From contig NZ_CP006644.1 in the NCBI RefSeq assembly GCF_000512205.2, positions 3,280,520 to 3,344,519 of the forward strand: DNA of 64,000 bases. The letters run 5' to 3'. Below, in pieces: positions 41,818 to 50,918 of this stretch. A model generated the notes under the pieces. The model made no database searches. It had not been told where the DNA came from and worked only from the letters and a program-made list of their open reading frames with translations. This DNA comes from Sphingomonas sanxanigenens DSM 19645 = NX02. Lineage in GTDB: Bacteria > Pseudomonadota > Alphaproteobacteria > Sphingomonadales > Sphingomonadaceae. A program made the translations under genes and the position numbers. Within the stretch, counting starts at the first letter, position 1. Each line of letters begins with the position of its first letter.

Positions 41818-42915
41818 TCAGGAAATCAGCCTTGGCACCGCGCTGGTGCGGATGTCGAAGCGGGCTTCGGGATGTTCCGCGCGACCGTCGCGGGGCGCAG
41901 CCCGCACCTGGACGACGCCGTTCTTGCCGAAACCCGGCACCACCGGACGGCCTGAATCCCGGCTCAGCCACAGCCGCAGCAGGTGGCGGCGGCGCTGCGG
42001 CTCGGGGAAATCATGGAAGATCGTCCGCGCATGCAGCGCGGCATAGTTCGACAGCCACTGGATGTCGCCGGGGCGGAAATCCATCTCGATCGCCATGCCC
42101 GGCTCATAGGTGATCTCGTCGAACAGCCGCAGCACCTCGATCTGATCGGCGGTAAGCTGGGGAACGGCCGGATATTCCTGCGCGGTCAGGATATAGAGCG
42201 ATCCGGCATACATGCTGAACACGCCATCGACCATGCTGACGATCGGCGAGGTATAGGTATCCGACGGCGCCTCGGGGTCCTGGCGGCGCCAATCCCAGTG
42301 GAACGGTTCGAGCAGCAGCGGCGCAAGGTCGGGCCGGCGGCGGAGGATCTCGTTGTAGATCTCGGCGCCGGAGACGAGGCAGGAAAGCCCGCCCTCCTTG
42401 GCCGGACGCAGGCACATCAGCGCCACGATGTCCGAACTGTCCGAATGATAGACAAGCTGGTCGCGCACCTTCGACGAACGCGCGGTGGGATCGTCCATCA
42501 TCTTGTCCGACGTGGCATAGACATGGTCGATCACGTCGCCCATCTCGTTCTGCCGGATCGGATCGCCCATGTGCAGGCCGAGGATGTAGTAGATCGCCGC
42601 CGACAGCGGATCCGAATAGAGATGCGTGCGCAGCCCGCGCACCAGCACGAAGCCGCGGCCATAATCGACGTCGCGGCCCCATTCCGCGACCGCTTCGGCA
42701 CAGGCCACCAGCGGATAGTCCGACGCTTGCACAATGCGCAGGTCCGGATCCGATTCCACGAAGCGCGTGCCCAGGGTTTCGAGCTCGGCGACCTGTTCGT
42801 CGCTCAGCCGATAGATCCATTCGCCCGTCTCGGCCAGCCGATCCCCGCGCCACGCCGCTGACGTGGTGACCGGGGGCAGAGCCTCCGCCGCTTGCGGGAG
42901 CGTGAGAACCGTCAT
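41818..42915 (-). CDS. TauD/TfdA-family Fe(II)/2-oxoglutarate dioxygenase
   Basis: Encodes 365 residues. Iron ligands H157 and D159 in 'LVYHSDSSDIVAL' and H295 in 'YAALHARTIF', with the 2-oxoglutarate-binding Arg near 314 ('LLRLWLSRD'). It hydroxylates a small organic molecule, leading to release of sulfite, phenol or an amine in known relatives. Alone on its strand, beside the heterocycle region; substrate unknown. Confidence 0.87.
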   Translation of the reverse strand: MTVLTLPQAAEALPPVTTSAAWRGDRLAETGEWIYRLSDEQVAELETLGTRFVESDPDLRIVQASDYPLVACAEAVAEWGRDVDYGRGFVLVRGLRTHLYSDPLSAAIYYILGLHMGDPIRQNEMGDVIDHVYATSDKMMDDPTARSSKVRDQLVYHSDSSDIVALMCLRPAKEGGLSCLVSGAEIYNEILRRRPDLAPLLLEPFHWDWRRQDPEAPSDTYTSPIVSMVDGVFSMYAGSLYILTAQEYPAVPQLTADQIEVLRLFDEITYEPGMAIEMDFRPGDIQWLSNYAALHARTIFHDFPEPQRRRHLLRLWLSRDSGRPVVPGFGKNGVVQVRAAPRDGRAEHPEARFDIRTSAVPRLIS

Positions 42916-43128
42916 TGAGCCTTCCTTCTTCGAACCTGCCGTTGATAGGCGATGACGCTAGGCCAGGCGAGCCGCCGGCGACTTGTCTCCTGATGCCGAA
43001 AGACTTTCCGCGCCGCGAAACCGGCCCCTCGCCGCATCGCGAATCATGTTGCTTCTTTAGATACATTATGGTCGGATGCGCATGCGAGCAGGGCATCAGG
43101 CTCCGCCGCGAGGAGGAGGAGCCGAAGG

Positions 43129-44499
43129 ATGAACCGCCGCGTCACCATGGCATTGCTCGGATCGGCCGCGATCGTCTCGGGACTCGCGTTCGCGCAGCTT
43201 GGATCTTCAGAAAAAGCCGCGCAGTCCCTGCATATCGTCAGCGAACGCAGCCAGCCCCGGGCGGCGCTCGCGCCAGCGCCCACGGCGGCCCCGACCAGCG
43301 GCACCGCCAGCATCACGCTCGCGCCGCCGGTGCTCGCCTTGGTCGATACGACGACGGTCGATCAGTTCCATGATAGCAACACCACTCTGTGCGGCACGCA
43401 GAAGGTCCATATCGACGGGCCGGTGCGCGCGTTCAATCATGCCGGCACCGTCCACCTGACCGTATCCGATCCCAACGCGATCGGCTGGCAATGGACGGGC
43501 ACGCCGGCAGCGTTCAGGAGCACGCCCGACAGCGCGACGCTCGATTGCACGCCGGTGCTCGACGGCAACAATGTGATCCTGCCGGACAACGACCCCGACC
43601 TGCACGACCAGAAGACTTGGATCCAGGCCTATTTCTACCGGGCCGGCACCGCCTACGCCTATGGCCACCAGGATTATTTCGGCACGCGCAACGACATCGC
43701 GGGCTGCCACGAGGCGGGCGAGACCGATGGCCTGCCCTATTGCTGGATGGCCTCGATCCCGGTCTGGACCGCGCCGGCCGCCGCGACGCATCTGAGCTTC
43801 GCGCGCTCGGCGACGCCGCCCAGCCATGTCGCGATCTTCCCGCACGTCCGCTATCCGCAGACCGCGGCGGAGATCGAGGAGATGCCGCTTGCCGGCTGGA
43901 TCGGCTATGGCACGCCCTCCAACATCGTCCGCGGGCGCAATGCCGACGGCAGCCTGCAGAATGTTTGGTACATGTTCGCCTATGCCAGCGCGGCGTATAA
44001 GGGCCAAGCGAAGGGCGTATGCCTGTTCCGCAGCGCGGATCCCGCCGATCGCAACAGCTGGTATGCGTGGAACGGCAATGCGACGACGCCGGGCTTCACC
44101 CAGCAGATGCAGGATCCGACCAGCCACACCAACAGCCCTTGCGCGGTGGTGAAGCCGGCGATGTTCAACACCTATGTCCGCTCGGTGGTGTGGCACGCCC
44201 CCTCGCGCCACTATATCGCGATCTTCCGCACCAGCGGCGCGGTGCGCTATGCCACCTCCACCGACATGGTGAACTGGAGCGCGGGGGCGGACCTGCTGGG
44301 TTCCACTGTCTCCCAGGTCAATTATCCGGTGGTGATCGACTTCGACAGCGGCGGCACCGACGAGGAGACCTTCGACCGCCTGTACGGCAATGGCAACGCG
44401 TTCCTGATGTATCGGGAGTCGGTGGTGAGCGGGCACACGCGGATCAACCGGCGCAAGCTGGTGGTGACCAATTACGATCCGGACGTGCCGGGATCTTGA
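43129..44499 (+). CDS. Large secreted protein, probable beta-propeller
   Basis: Encodes 456 residues with a signal peptide (about 1-23). After an Ala/Pro/Thr linker, residues 85-455 show repeated strands with motifs like 'WYMFAYASAAYKGQAKGVCL', 'YATSTDMVNWS' and 'GNAFLMYRESV', similar to five-bladed propellers of glycoside hydrolase families 32/43. Cysteine pairs suggest an extracytoplasmic fold. No catalytic acid triad can be assigned with confidence, so binding or hydrolysis of a polysaccharide is only a possibility. Confidence 0.6.
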   Translation: MNRRVTMALLGSAAIVSGLAFAQLGSSEKAAQSLHIVSERSQPRAALAPAPTAAPTSGTASITLAPPVLALVDTTTVDQFHDSNTTLCGTQKVHIDGPVRAFNHAGTVHLTVSDPNAIGWQWTGTPAAFRSTPDSATLDCTPVLDGNNVILPDNDPDLHDQKTWIQAYFYRAGTAYAYGHQDYFGTRNDIAGCHEAGETDGLPYCWMASIPVWTAPAAATHLSFARSATPPSHVAIFPHVRYPQTAAEIEEMPLAGWIGYGTPSNIVRGRNADGSLQNVWYMFAYASAAYKGQAKGVCLFRSADPADRNSWYAWNGNATTPGFTQQMQDPTSHTNSPCAVVKPAMFNTYVRSVVWHAPSRHYIAIFRTSGAVRYATSTDMVNWSAGADLLGSTVSQVNYPVVIDFDSGGTDEETFDRLYGNGNAFLMYRESVVSGHTRINRRKLVVTNYDPDVPGS

Positions 44500-44749
44500 G
44501 ACACAGAAACCCCTCTCTCCCAAGGGCTTGGCATCCACACATTTGGGCCGGAGTCGCGCAAATGGCCGCCTCCCGCGCTTCGCGGGAGACGGCTATCGTT
44601 CAACCCCAAAGCTCAACCCCAAAGCACACCCAATGCACCCAAGTGCGCTACCGCATGCCGGTGCAGTTCCGCAGCCTCCATCCCCGGCGGAGACAGGCAA
44701 CTCAACAGCCCGTCCCGCCCCGGCAACAGCACGCCGGAATGCAGCGAGA
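44500..44749. other. Intergenic stretch with short repeats
   Basis: Contains a GC hairpin CTCCCGC-GCTTC-GCGGGAG near 44571-44589 and two tandem copies of a CAACCCCAAAGC unit near 44602-44628. No coding sequence is supported. Confidence 0.5.
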
Positions 44750-45484
44750 TCAGCGCCGAGTGATCCCCGCGCCGCCGTCGATCGGCAGCACACTGCCGGT
44801 GATCCACGACGCCGCATCCGAACAGAGGAACAGCAACAGTTCGGCGACATCCTCTGCGGTGCCGAGCCGGCCGAGCGGATGGCGCAGCACATTGGCGGTG
44901 CGCGCGGCCTCGGGATCGGCCGCGCGCGCGAAAGAGGCGCGCAGCATCGGCGTATCGACCGAGGCGGGACCGACGCCGTTGACGCGCACGCCGTCCGCCG
45001 CGAGTTCGAGCGCGAGCGTCTTGAGGAAGGTTTCGAGGCCGCCCTTGGACGCCGCATAGGCGGCCAGCCCCGGCGCGCCCATCCGCGCGTTGATCGAGGA
45101 GACGAAGGCGAAGCACCCCGCGCGCCGCCGCTGCATCGCCGGCGCGAACGCCTGCGCCAGCCGCAGCGCACCGCCGACATTGACGTCATAGACGCGCAGG
45201 AAGGCGGCGGGCGACGACTCCAGCGTCGCGGCGAATTCGGTCGTCGCCGCGGCATGGACGACGATCGTCGGATCGCCGAGTTCGGCGCGCACCGTTGCCG
45301 CCGCCGCCGCGACGTCCGCATCGCCGGCAAGGTCGCAGCCGAGCGCGAGATCGCCGATCCCCGCCGGCGGCGCGAGATCGAGCGCGGCGACGCGCGCGCC
45401 CGCCTCGGCGAAGCGCCAGCAGGCGGCGGCGCCGATGCCGCCCGCCGCCCCCGTGACCAGCGCGATCGCGCCATCAAGCCGCAT
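44750..45484 (-). CDS. Short-chain dehydrogenase/reductase of the sugar operon
   Basis: Encodes 244 residues. 'VTGAAGGIGAAACW' cofactor motif, 'SSINARMGAPGLAAYAASKGG' with the catalytic Y/K, and 'GSVLPIDGGAG' at the end. Overlaps the MFS gene by 11 bases and follows dgoK in the same operon, so it probably oxidises a sugar or sugar acid (for instance a galactose/fucose/hexuronate derivative). Confidence 0.88.
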   Translation of the reverse strand: MRLDGAIALVTGAAGGIGAAACWRFAEAGARVAALDLAPPAGIGDLALGCDLAGDADVAAAAATVRAELGDPTIVVHAAATTEFAATLESSPAAFLRVYDVNVGGALRLAQAFAPAMQRRRAGCFAFVSSINARMGAPGLAAYAASKGGLETFLKTLALELAADGVRVNGVGPASVDTPMLRASFARAADPEAARTANVLRHPLGRLGTAEDVAELLLFLCSDAASWITGSVLPIDGGAGITRR

Positions 45485-46730
45485 GCCCCATGCCCTCCTT
45501 CATCACCGTGCCGCGCCCCCCGGTGGCGAAGCGCGCGAGCGCCCAGCCTAGCGGATGCAGCACCGCCATCGCCACGAACAGCGGCGCATAATCCCTGCCC
45601 TCCGCCAGCTGGCCGACGATCCCGGTGGAGAGGATCCCGCCGAGGCCGCTGCCCGCGGCGATCAGCCCGAAGATCGTGCCGATCCGGTGCTGCGGGAAGA
45701 TGTCGACCGCCAATGTCGTGAGGTTCACGAGGAAGGCCATGTGGGCGAAGGCGACGATCGCAACCAGCGCATAGGTCAGCGGCATCGCCGGCTGCAGCGC
45801 GATCAGCGCGCCCACCGGCGCCAGCGCCGCCGCCGCCGCCATCAGCCGCAGCCGCGCCACCGGCGGTGCCAGCCCGCGCCGGACCAGCCGGCCCGAGGCG
45901 ACGCCGCCGAGGATGCTGCCGCCGTCCGCCGCGAGATAGACGATCCATGCCGTCGCAGCCACGGTAAGCAGGGTCAGTCCGCGCGCATCGATCAGATATT
46001 TGGGGAACCAGAAAAGATAGAAATACCAGACCGGGTCGGTCAGCGTCCGCGCCAGCGCCAGCCCCCACACCGCACGATGCGCGAGCACGCGGCGCAACGG
46101 CCAAGCCTCACCCGTTTCCCCCGCGTCCACGTCGGGCGCGGGCGCCTTGCCGCGATAGACCAGCAGCCACAGGATCAGCCAGGCGAAGCCCAGCCCGCCG
46201 GTCGCGAGGAAGGCGGCGCGCCAGCCATGGCTAAGCGCCAGCCAGCCGATCAGGGGCGGCGCCACCGTCGCCCCCACCATCGCGCCGGCGGTGTAGACAC
46301 CCACCGCCAAGCCGCGCTCTTGCCGGGGGAAGCGCTCCGCCACCGTCTTGGGCGCGGCGACATAATTACCCGCCTCCCCCAGGCCGAGGAGGAAGCGCGC
46401 GGCGCCGAGCTGCGTCGCCGAATGGACGAGGCCGGTCAGCATGTTGGCGGCGGACCACCAGGCGACGAACAAGGCCAGCGCCAGCTTCGGCCCAAGCCGG
46501 TCGGTGACCCAGCCGACGCCGAGATAGGCGAGCGTATAGGCGATCAGGAAAAGCTGGACGATGCCGGCATAGCCGGTGTCGCTGATATGGAGGTCGGCCT
46601 GCACGGTCGTCGCGAGGATCGAAAGCGTCTGGCGATCGACATAGTTGAGCACGGTCGACAGGAAGAGCAGCGCCAGGATCGCCCAGCGGATCCGGCCATA
46701 GCCGCCCCCCGCCCCCGCCGCCGCGCTCAT
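45474..46730 (-). CDS. MFS transporter, anion:cation symporter (hexuronate/galactonate) type
   Basis: Encodes 418 residues from an ATGA overlap with dgoK. Twelve membrane segments; 'NYVDRQTLSILATTVQADLH' and 'GLGEAGNYVAAPKTVAERFP' are typical of the ACS family that contains ExuT and DgoT. Very likely imports a sugar acid for the kinase and dehydrogenase of the operon. Confidence 0.88.
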   Translation of the reverse strand: MSAAAGAGGGYGRIRWAILALLFLSTVLNYVDRQTLSILATTVQADLHISDTGYAGIVQLFLIAYTLAYLGVGWVTDRLGPKLALALFVAWWSAANMLTGLVHSATQLGAARFLLGLGEAGNYVAAPKTVAERFPRQERGLAVGVYTAGAMVGATVAPPLIGWLALSHGWRAAFLATGGLGFAWLILWLLVYRGKAPAPDVDAGETGEAWPLRRVLAHRAVWGLALARTLTDPVWYFYLFWFPKYLIDARGLTLLTVAATAWIVYLAADGGSILGGVASGRLVRRGLAPPVARLRLMAAAAALAPVGALIALQPAMPLTYALVAIVAFAHMAFLVNLTTLAVDIFPQHRIGTIFGLIAAGSGLGGILSTGIVGQLAEGRDYAPLFVAMAVLHPLGWALARFATGGRGTVMKEGMGHAA

Positions 46731-47707
46731 CGCGCCGCGGCCCGATCGTGCGCGCCGACCAGCGCAGACAGGCCGGCGATGCTCGCGCTGTGCGCAGGCA
46801 CCATGCGGACGGCGACGCCGAGCCGTTCGAGCGCCAGCGCATAGAGCGGCATCAGCCCCTCGGCCCCGACCAGAGTGACCGCATCCACATCGATGCCGCG
46901 CGCGCCGAACGCACCGAGCGCGTCGAACGCCTCGGCGCCGATCAGCAGCCCCGAGAGGAAGGCCGGCGCATCCGCCGCGGCGAGATCGCCGGTGACGAAG
47001 CGGCTGCGCGCCGCGAACACGGCATGTTCGGTGGCAAGCGAGGGATCGTCGATCATCACCCTCACACCCTTCACGAATTCGTCGTCGTCCGCCAGGATCG
47101 GCCGCCGCTGCGCGCCCTGCGGCAGGCCGCGCCCGACAAGGCTGTGCGCCAGCAATATCTCGAACATCTCGCCCTGCATGCTGGTGAAGAAGCTCTGCAC
47201 CGCGCCATCCTCGATCACCACCCATTTGGCGTGGGTGCCGGGCAGGCAGACGATCTGCCGCCCGCGCGGCCATCCGGGATGCGCAAGCAGGCCGAAGATC
47301 TGCACCTCTTCGCCGCGCATCACATCGGGCAGGCCGAAGATGTTGGTGCAGCGCAGCCCCGGCACGATGCCGATCTCGATGCCGCGCGCGGTGAAGCGGC
47401 GGACATGCCGGGCGAGCGCGGAGGCGTCCGCCGGGCAGGCCGCATAAGGGCAGTCGACCCAGCCGAGGTTGGAGCCGATCATGCCGGCGAGGATCACCGG
47501 CAGCGCGCCATCGCGCTCGAACCAGGCGCCGGCCGCGTCGAAGAAGGCGGCTTCGAAATCATCGCAGAACTTCACGCCGCTGCCCGCCGCACGATCGATC
47601 GGCACCACCTCGTCCCCGCGCCGTTCGCACAGGTGCAGCCGCATCGCGGTCGAACCCCAGTCGCCCGCGACAAATCGGTCAATGGTGGCGATCGCGTTGC
47701 CCGTCAT
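46727..47707 (-). CDS. dgoK: 2-dehydro-3-deoxygalactonokinase
   Basis: Encodes 326 residues. N-terminal 'FVAGDWGSTAMRLHL' phosphate-binding region and 'VCLPGTHAKWVVIEDGAVQS' are diagnostic for DgoK, which phosphorylates 2-keto-3-deoxy-galactonate in the De Ley-Doudoroff pathway. GGGAGG lies 8 bases before the ATG. First gene of a three-gene operon (kinase, transporter, dehydrogenase). The phospho-aldolase DgoA, usually fused or adjacent, is not present in the window. Confidence 0.92.
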   Translation of the reverse strand: MTGNAIATIDRFVAGDWGSTAMRLHLCERRGDEVVPIDRAAGSGVKFCDDFEAAFFDAAGAWFERDGALPVILAGMIGSNLGWVDCPYAACPADASALARHVRRFTARGIEIGIVPGLRCTNIFGLPDVMRGEEVQIFGLLAHPGWPRGRQIVCLPGTHAKWVVIEDGAVQSFFTSMQGEMFEILLAHSLVGRGLPQGAQRRPILADDDEFVKGVRVMIDDPSLATEHAVFAARSRFVTGDLAAADAPAFLSGLLIGAEAFDALGAFGARGIDVDAVTLVGAEGLMPLYALALERLGVAVRMVPAHSASIAGLSALVGAHDRAAAR

Positions 47708-47901
47708 TCCGCATCCTCCCGTTCTGACATGCGTTGAATGTTGCGAATTTAGCGACAAGTCAATCTTCGACAGCAGCCAGATGCACGTGAAGCCCCCGCT
47801 CGCCGCAACATTTTCGCACGCGACCGAACTTGACCCGCGGGCGCCATGCGGCATGACCGGGGATCACGCCCCCAAGCCCCCTTGCCGAAGATGGAAGAGC
47901 G

Positions 47902-48624
47902 ATGCGCCAGAAACCCAATGCGCAACCCAATCAGAGCCTGATCGACGGCATCGCCACCTTGCAGGCGCTTGCGGTCTCCCCCGATCCGGTGGGCAATCGC
48001 GAGCTGGCGCGCCAGCTCGGCTTCAACCCCACGCGCGTCAACCGGCTGCTCAAGACGCTCGCCTATCTGGGCATCGCGCGCCAGACCGCGAACCGCAAAT
48101 ATACCGCGGGCCCGGGCATGCACGTGCTGGCCGCGCAGAGCCTGTTCGCCTCCAAGATCGTCCAGACCGCGTTGCCGGCGCTGGAGAAATTGCGCCGCTT
48201 CCACCTCACCATCGCGCTCGGCGTGCTGTGGAACGACAACGTCTCCTACCTCTTCCACGCCGCGCCGGGGATGGAAACGAGCCAGGGCCTCGGCCGCATC
48301 GGCCTGCTGCCCGCCAGCACCAGCGGCATCGGCATGGCGCTGCTCGCCGAACAGGATGACGAGCATCTCGCAGACCTGTTCGACGATCGCGAGATTCCGG
48401 GGTTTCCCGACGGTCTCGACGCGCTCATGGCGGCGATCGCCGAAGTCCGCGCGCAGGGCTATGCCCGCGTCAGCGTGAGCGAGGCGGACGAGCGCCACAC
48501 CGTCGCCCTCCCCGTTTCGCGCCCCGCCTTCGCCGCGATCGGCCTGTCGGGCTGGATTCCCAAGGAGAACAACGAGGCGATCCTCGACGCATTGAAGGGC
48601 GCCGCCGCGGAGATCCGCGACTGA
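47902..48624 (+). CDS. IclR-family transcriptional regulator
   Basis: Encodes 240 residues. Winged helix (about 10-70: 'NRELARQLGFNPTRVNRLLK') followed by the effector domain (80-235) with 'LGRIGLLPASTSGIGMALLA'. Divergent from dgoK, so it probably controls the sugar-acid genes on both sides in response to an acid intermediate. Confidence 0.9.
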   Translation: MRQKPNAQPNQSLIDGIATLQALAVSPDPVGNRELARQLGFNPTRVNRLLKTLAYLGIARQTANRKYTAGPGMHVLAAQSLFASKIVQTALPALEKLRRFHLTIALGVLWNDNVSYLFHAAPGMETSQGLGRIGLLPASTSGIGMALLAEQDDEHLADLFDDREIPGFPDGLDALMAAIAEVRAQGYARVSVSEADERHTVALPVSRPAFAAIGLSGWIPKENNEAILDALKGAAAEIRD

Positions 48625-48645
48625 CCGATGGCCTGATCCACTATC

Positions 48646-48663
48646 AGCAACATAATTATTGCT
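48646..48663. promoter_or_regulatory. Candidate IclR operator
   Basis: AGCAA-CATAATTA-TTGCT, an inverted repeat in an AT-rich patch between the regulator and the aldolase/dehydratase gene. Position and symmetry fit an operator; the binding protein is inferred. Confidence 0.35.
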
Positions 48664-48740
48664 AATTCAGCACCATTGTGTTTGATGCTTCCCGACGACG
48701 CCTCGCGCCGTCCCATCATCCTGTCCGGAGGGGAGCCTTC

Positions 48741-49667
48741 ATGTCCGACATCGCCGGCGCATTTCCCGTGCTGCCGACCATCTTCGATTCCAGCGGTGCC
48801 ATCGACGAGGCGGGGTTCCGCGCGGTGGCGCAATGGGTGATCGACTGCGGCGCCGATGGCGTCGTCTTTCCCGGCCTCGCCAGCGAATATGATCATCTGA
48901 CGCTCGACGAACGGCTGCACCTGATCGCGCTTGTCGGCGAACTGACGCGCGGCCGCGTCGCCTTCGTCGCCGGCTGCGGCGGCCACAACGACGAGGAAAG
49001 CGCAACCCTGATCGCCGGGGCCGGCGAGGCCGGCGCCGCCGCCGCGATGGTGGTGACGCCGCGGCGCGCGGGCCGCGATCCCGATGCGCTCGCCGGGTTC
49101 TACCGGATGCTGGGGGAGGCCGCGCCGGTGCCGATCATGCTGCAGAACGCGCCCAGCCCGATGGGGCTCGGCCTGCTGCCCGACGAGGTCGCGACGATCG
49201 TCGCCGCGGCGCCCCCGATCCGCTACGTCAAGGAAGAGAATGCGCCCGGCGGCCAGCGCATCTCGGCGCTGCGCGCGGCGGCGGGCGACCGGCTGGCCGG
49301 CATCTTCGGTGGCGCCGGCGGCCGCTTCATCACCGACGAGCTTGCGCGCGGTGCCGACGGCACGATGCCCGCCGCCGAAATCTCGGACCTGCACGTGCTC
49401 CTCGTCACAGCCCACCGCGCAGGCGATTGGGCGCGGGTGCGGCTGCTGTTCGAGCGCAGCCTGCCGCTGCTGAACATGCAGGCGGTGTTCCGCTGGCGGC
49501 TGACCAAGGAAGTGCTGCGCCGGCGCGGGCTGATCGCCTCCACCTTCGTCCGCGCGCCGGGGCCGGCGCTCGATGCGTTCGACCTCAAGGAACTGGGCGA
49601 ACTGCTCGACGGGCTCGACGACCTGATCGCCGCCGCCCCCTCCAAGCGCGCCGCGAAGGCGCTATAG
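48741..49667 (+). CDS. DapA/NAL-family aldolase or dehydratase
   Basis: Encodes 308 residues. Schiff-base Lys in 'IRYVKEENAPGG' (K164), and 'FVAGCGGHNDEESATLIAGA' in place of the usual TGGTN loop. The Tyr that normally sits in the YNVP motif is replaced: the text is 'IMLQNAPSP'. This deviation and the context suggest action on a 2-keto-3-deoxy sugar acid (aldol cleavage or dehydration), not lysine synthesis. GGAGGGGAG precedes the ATG. Confidence 0.85.
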   Translation: MSDIAGAFPVLPTIFDSSGAIDEAGFRAVAQWVIDCGADGVVFPGLASEYDHLTLDERLHLIALVGELTRGRVAFVAGCGGHNDEESATLIAGAGEAGAAAAMVVTPRRAGRDPDALAGFYRMLGEAAPVPIMLQNAPSPMGLGLLPDEVATIVAAAPPIRYVKEENAPGGQRISALRAAAGDRLAGIFGGAGGRFITDELARGADGTMPAAEISDLHVLLVTAHRAGDWARVRLLFERSLPLLNMQAVFRWRLTKEVLRRRGLIASTFVRAPGPALDAFDLKELGELLDGLDDLIAAAPSKRAAKAL

Positions 49668-49689
49668 GTTTGGCGAGGGGATGGCTGCG

Positions 49690-50868
49690 ATGACGACCGA
49701 CGCGATCGACCATATCGAAACCCATATCGTCACCATCAAGCGCGACACGCCCTATCTGGGGCCGCTCGGCCCCGGCGAGGCGGTGAACGAACGCGGCTAT
49801 TTCGTGCGCGCCACCAACCGCACGATCTATCCCACCGAGGATCGATCGGTGCTGGTGAAGGTGGTGACGCGCGATGGCGCGGTGGGTTGGGGCGAAACCT
49901 ATGGTCTCACCGCGCCCGAGGTGATCGGCGCCCTGATCGACGATCTGATCCTGCCGCTGCTGCGCGGCCGCGATCCGTTCGACGCGGGCGCGATCTGGGA
50001 GGATCTCTACGATATATTGCGCGTGCGCGGCTATGGCGGCGGCTTCTATCTCGATGCCGTCGCCGCGGTGGACATCGCGCTGTGGGACATTTGCGGCAAG
50101 CTCGCGGGGCGGCCGGTGCGCAAGCTGCTGGGCGGCGAGCGGCGCAGCGAAATCCCCGCCTATGTCTCCGGCCTGCCGCGCGCGACGCTGGCCGAGCGCG
50201 TCGACCTTGCCGCCGCGTTCGTCGCCAGGGGGTTCGAGGCGATCAAGTTCGCCGCAGCGGTCAGCCACCAGGGCATCGAGATGGAACTCGCCGCGCTGCG
50301 CGACGCGCTGGGCCCCGATGTGAAGCTGATGATCGACTTCCACTGGATGTTCGGCCGCGGCGAGGCGGCGGCGCTGATCCGCCGGCTGGAACCCTATGGC
50401 CTCCACTTCGCCGAGGCACCGGTCAAGCCGGAAGACATCGAGGGGCTGGCGCACGTCGCCCGCGCCGTCTCGGTGCCGGTGGCCGGGGGCGAGGAATGGC
50501 GCAGCGTCTATGACGCGCAGCCGCGCCTCGCCACCGGCGCGCTCTCGATCGTCCAGCCCGAGATGGGCCATACCGGCATCACCCAGTTCATGCGCATCGC
50601 GCAGCTTGCCGGCGCCCAGCACGTGGCGACCATCCCGCACGCGACGATCGGCGTCGGCATCTTCCAGGCCGCAAGCCTGCAGGCCTCCGCGGCGATCCTC
50701 GACCTGCCGATGCACGAATATCAGCACTCGATCATGGACCGGAACGCCGCGCTGCTCGACGGCACCCTGCGCTGCGAGGCGGGCGCCTATGCGCTGCCGC
50801 AGGGGCCGGGGCTGGGGGTGGAACCGGCGGCGGCGCTGTGGCGCCATGCCCGCAAGATCCAGGGATAG
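49690..50868 (+). CDS. Enolase-superfamily sugar-acid dehydratase (galactonate dehydratase-like)
   Basis: Encodes 392 residues; ATG 49690 is preferred to 49681 because GAGGGG then has a 9-base spacing. Metal ligands appear as D in 'KLMIDFHWMFG', E in 'LHFAEAPVKPEDIEG' and E in 'GGEEWRSVYD'; the late base is H in 'TIPHATIGVGIF'. Mandelate racemase/galactonate dehydratase subgroup: it removes water from an aldonic acid to give a 2-keto-3-deoxy acid, the substrate for DgoK or the DapA-like enzyme. Starts 22 bases after that gene. Confidence 0.88.
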   Translation: MTTDAIDHIETHIVTIKRDTPYLGPLGPGEAVNERGYFVRATNRTIYPTEDRSVLVKVVTRDGAVGWGETYGLTAPEVIGALIDDLILPLLRGRDPFDAGAIWEDLYDILRVRGYGGGFYLDAVAAVDIALWDICGKLAGRPVRKLLGGERRSEIPAYVSGLPRATLAERVDLAAAFVARGFEAIKFAAAVSHQGIEMELAALRDALGPDVKLMIDFHWMFGRGEAAALIRRLEPYGLHFAEAPVKPEDIEGLAHVARAVSVPVAGGEEWRSVYDAQPRLATGALSIVQPEMGHTGITQFMRIAQLAGAQHVATIPHATIGVGIFQAASLQASAAILDLPMHEYQHSIMDRNAALLDGTLRCEAGAYALPQGPGLGVEPAAALWRHARKIQG

Positions 50869-50918
50869 ATGAAGATTTCCTCCCCGACGCGCAGCGCCAG
50901 AGAGGGAAAATTGTCCCC

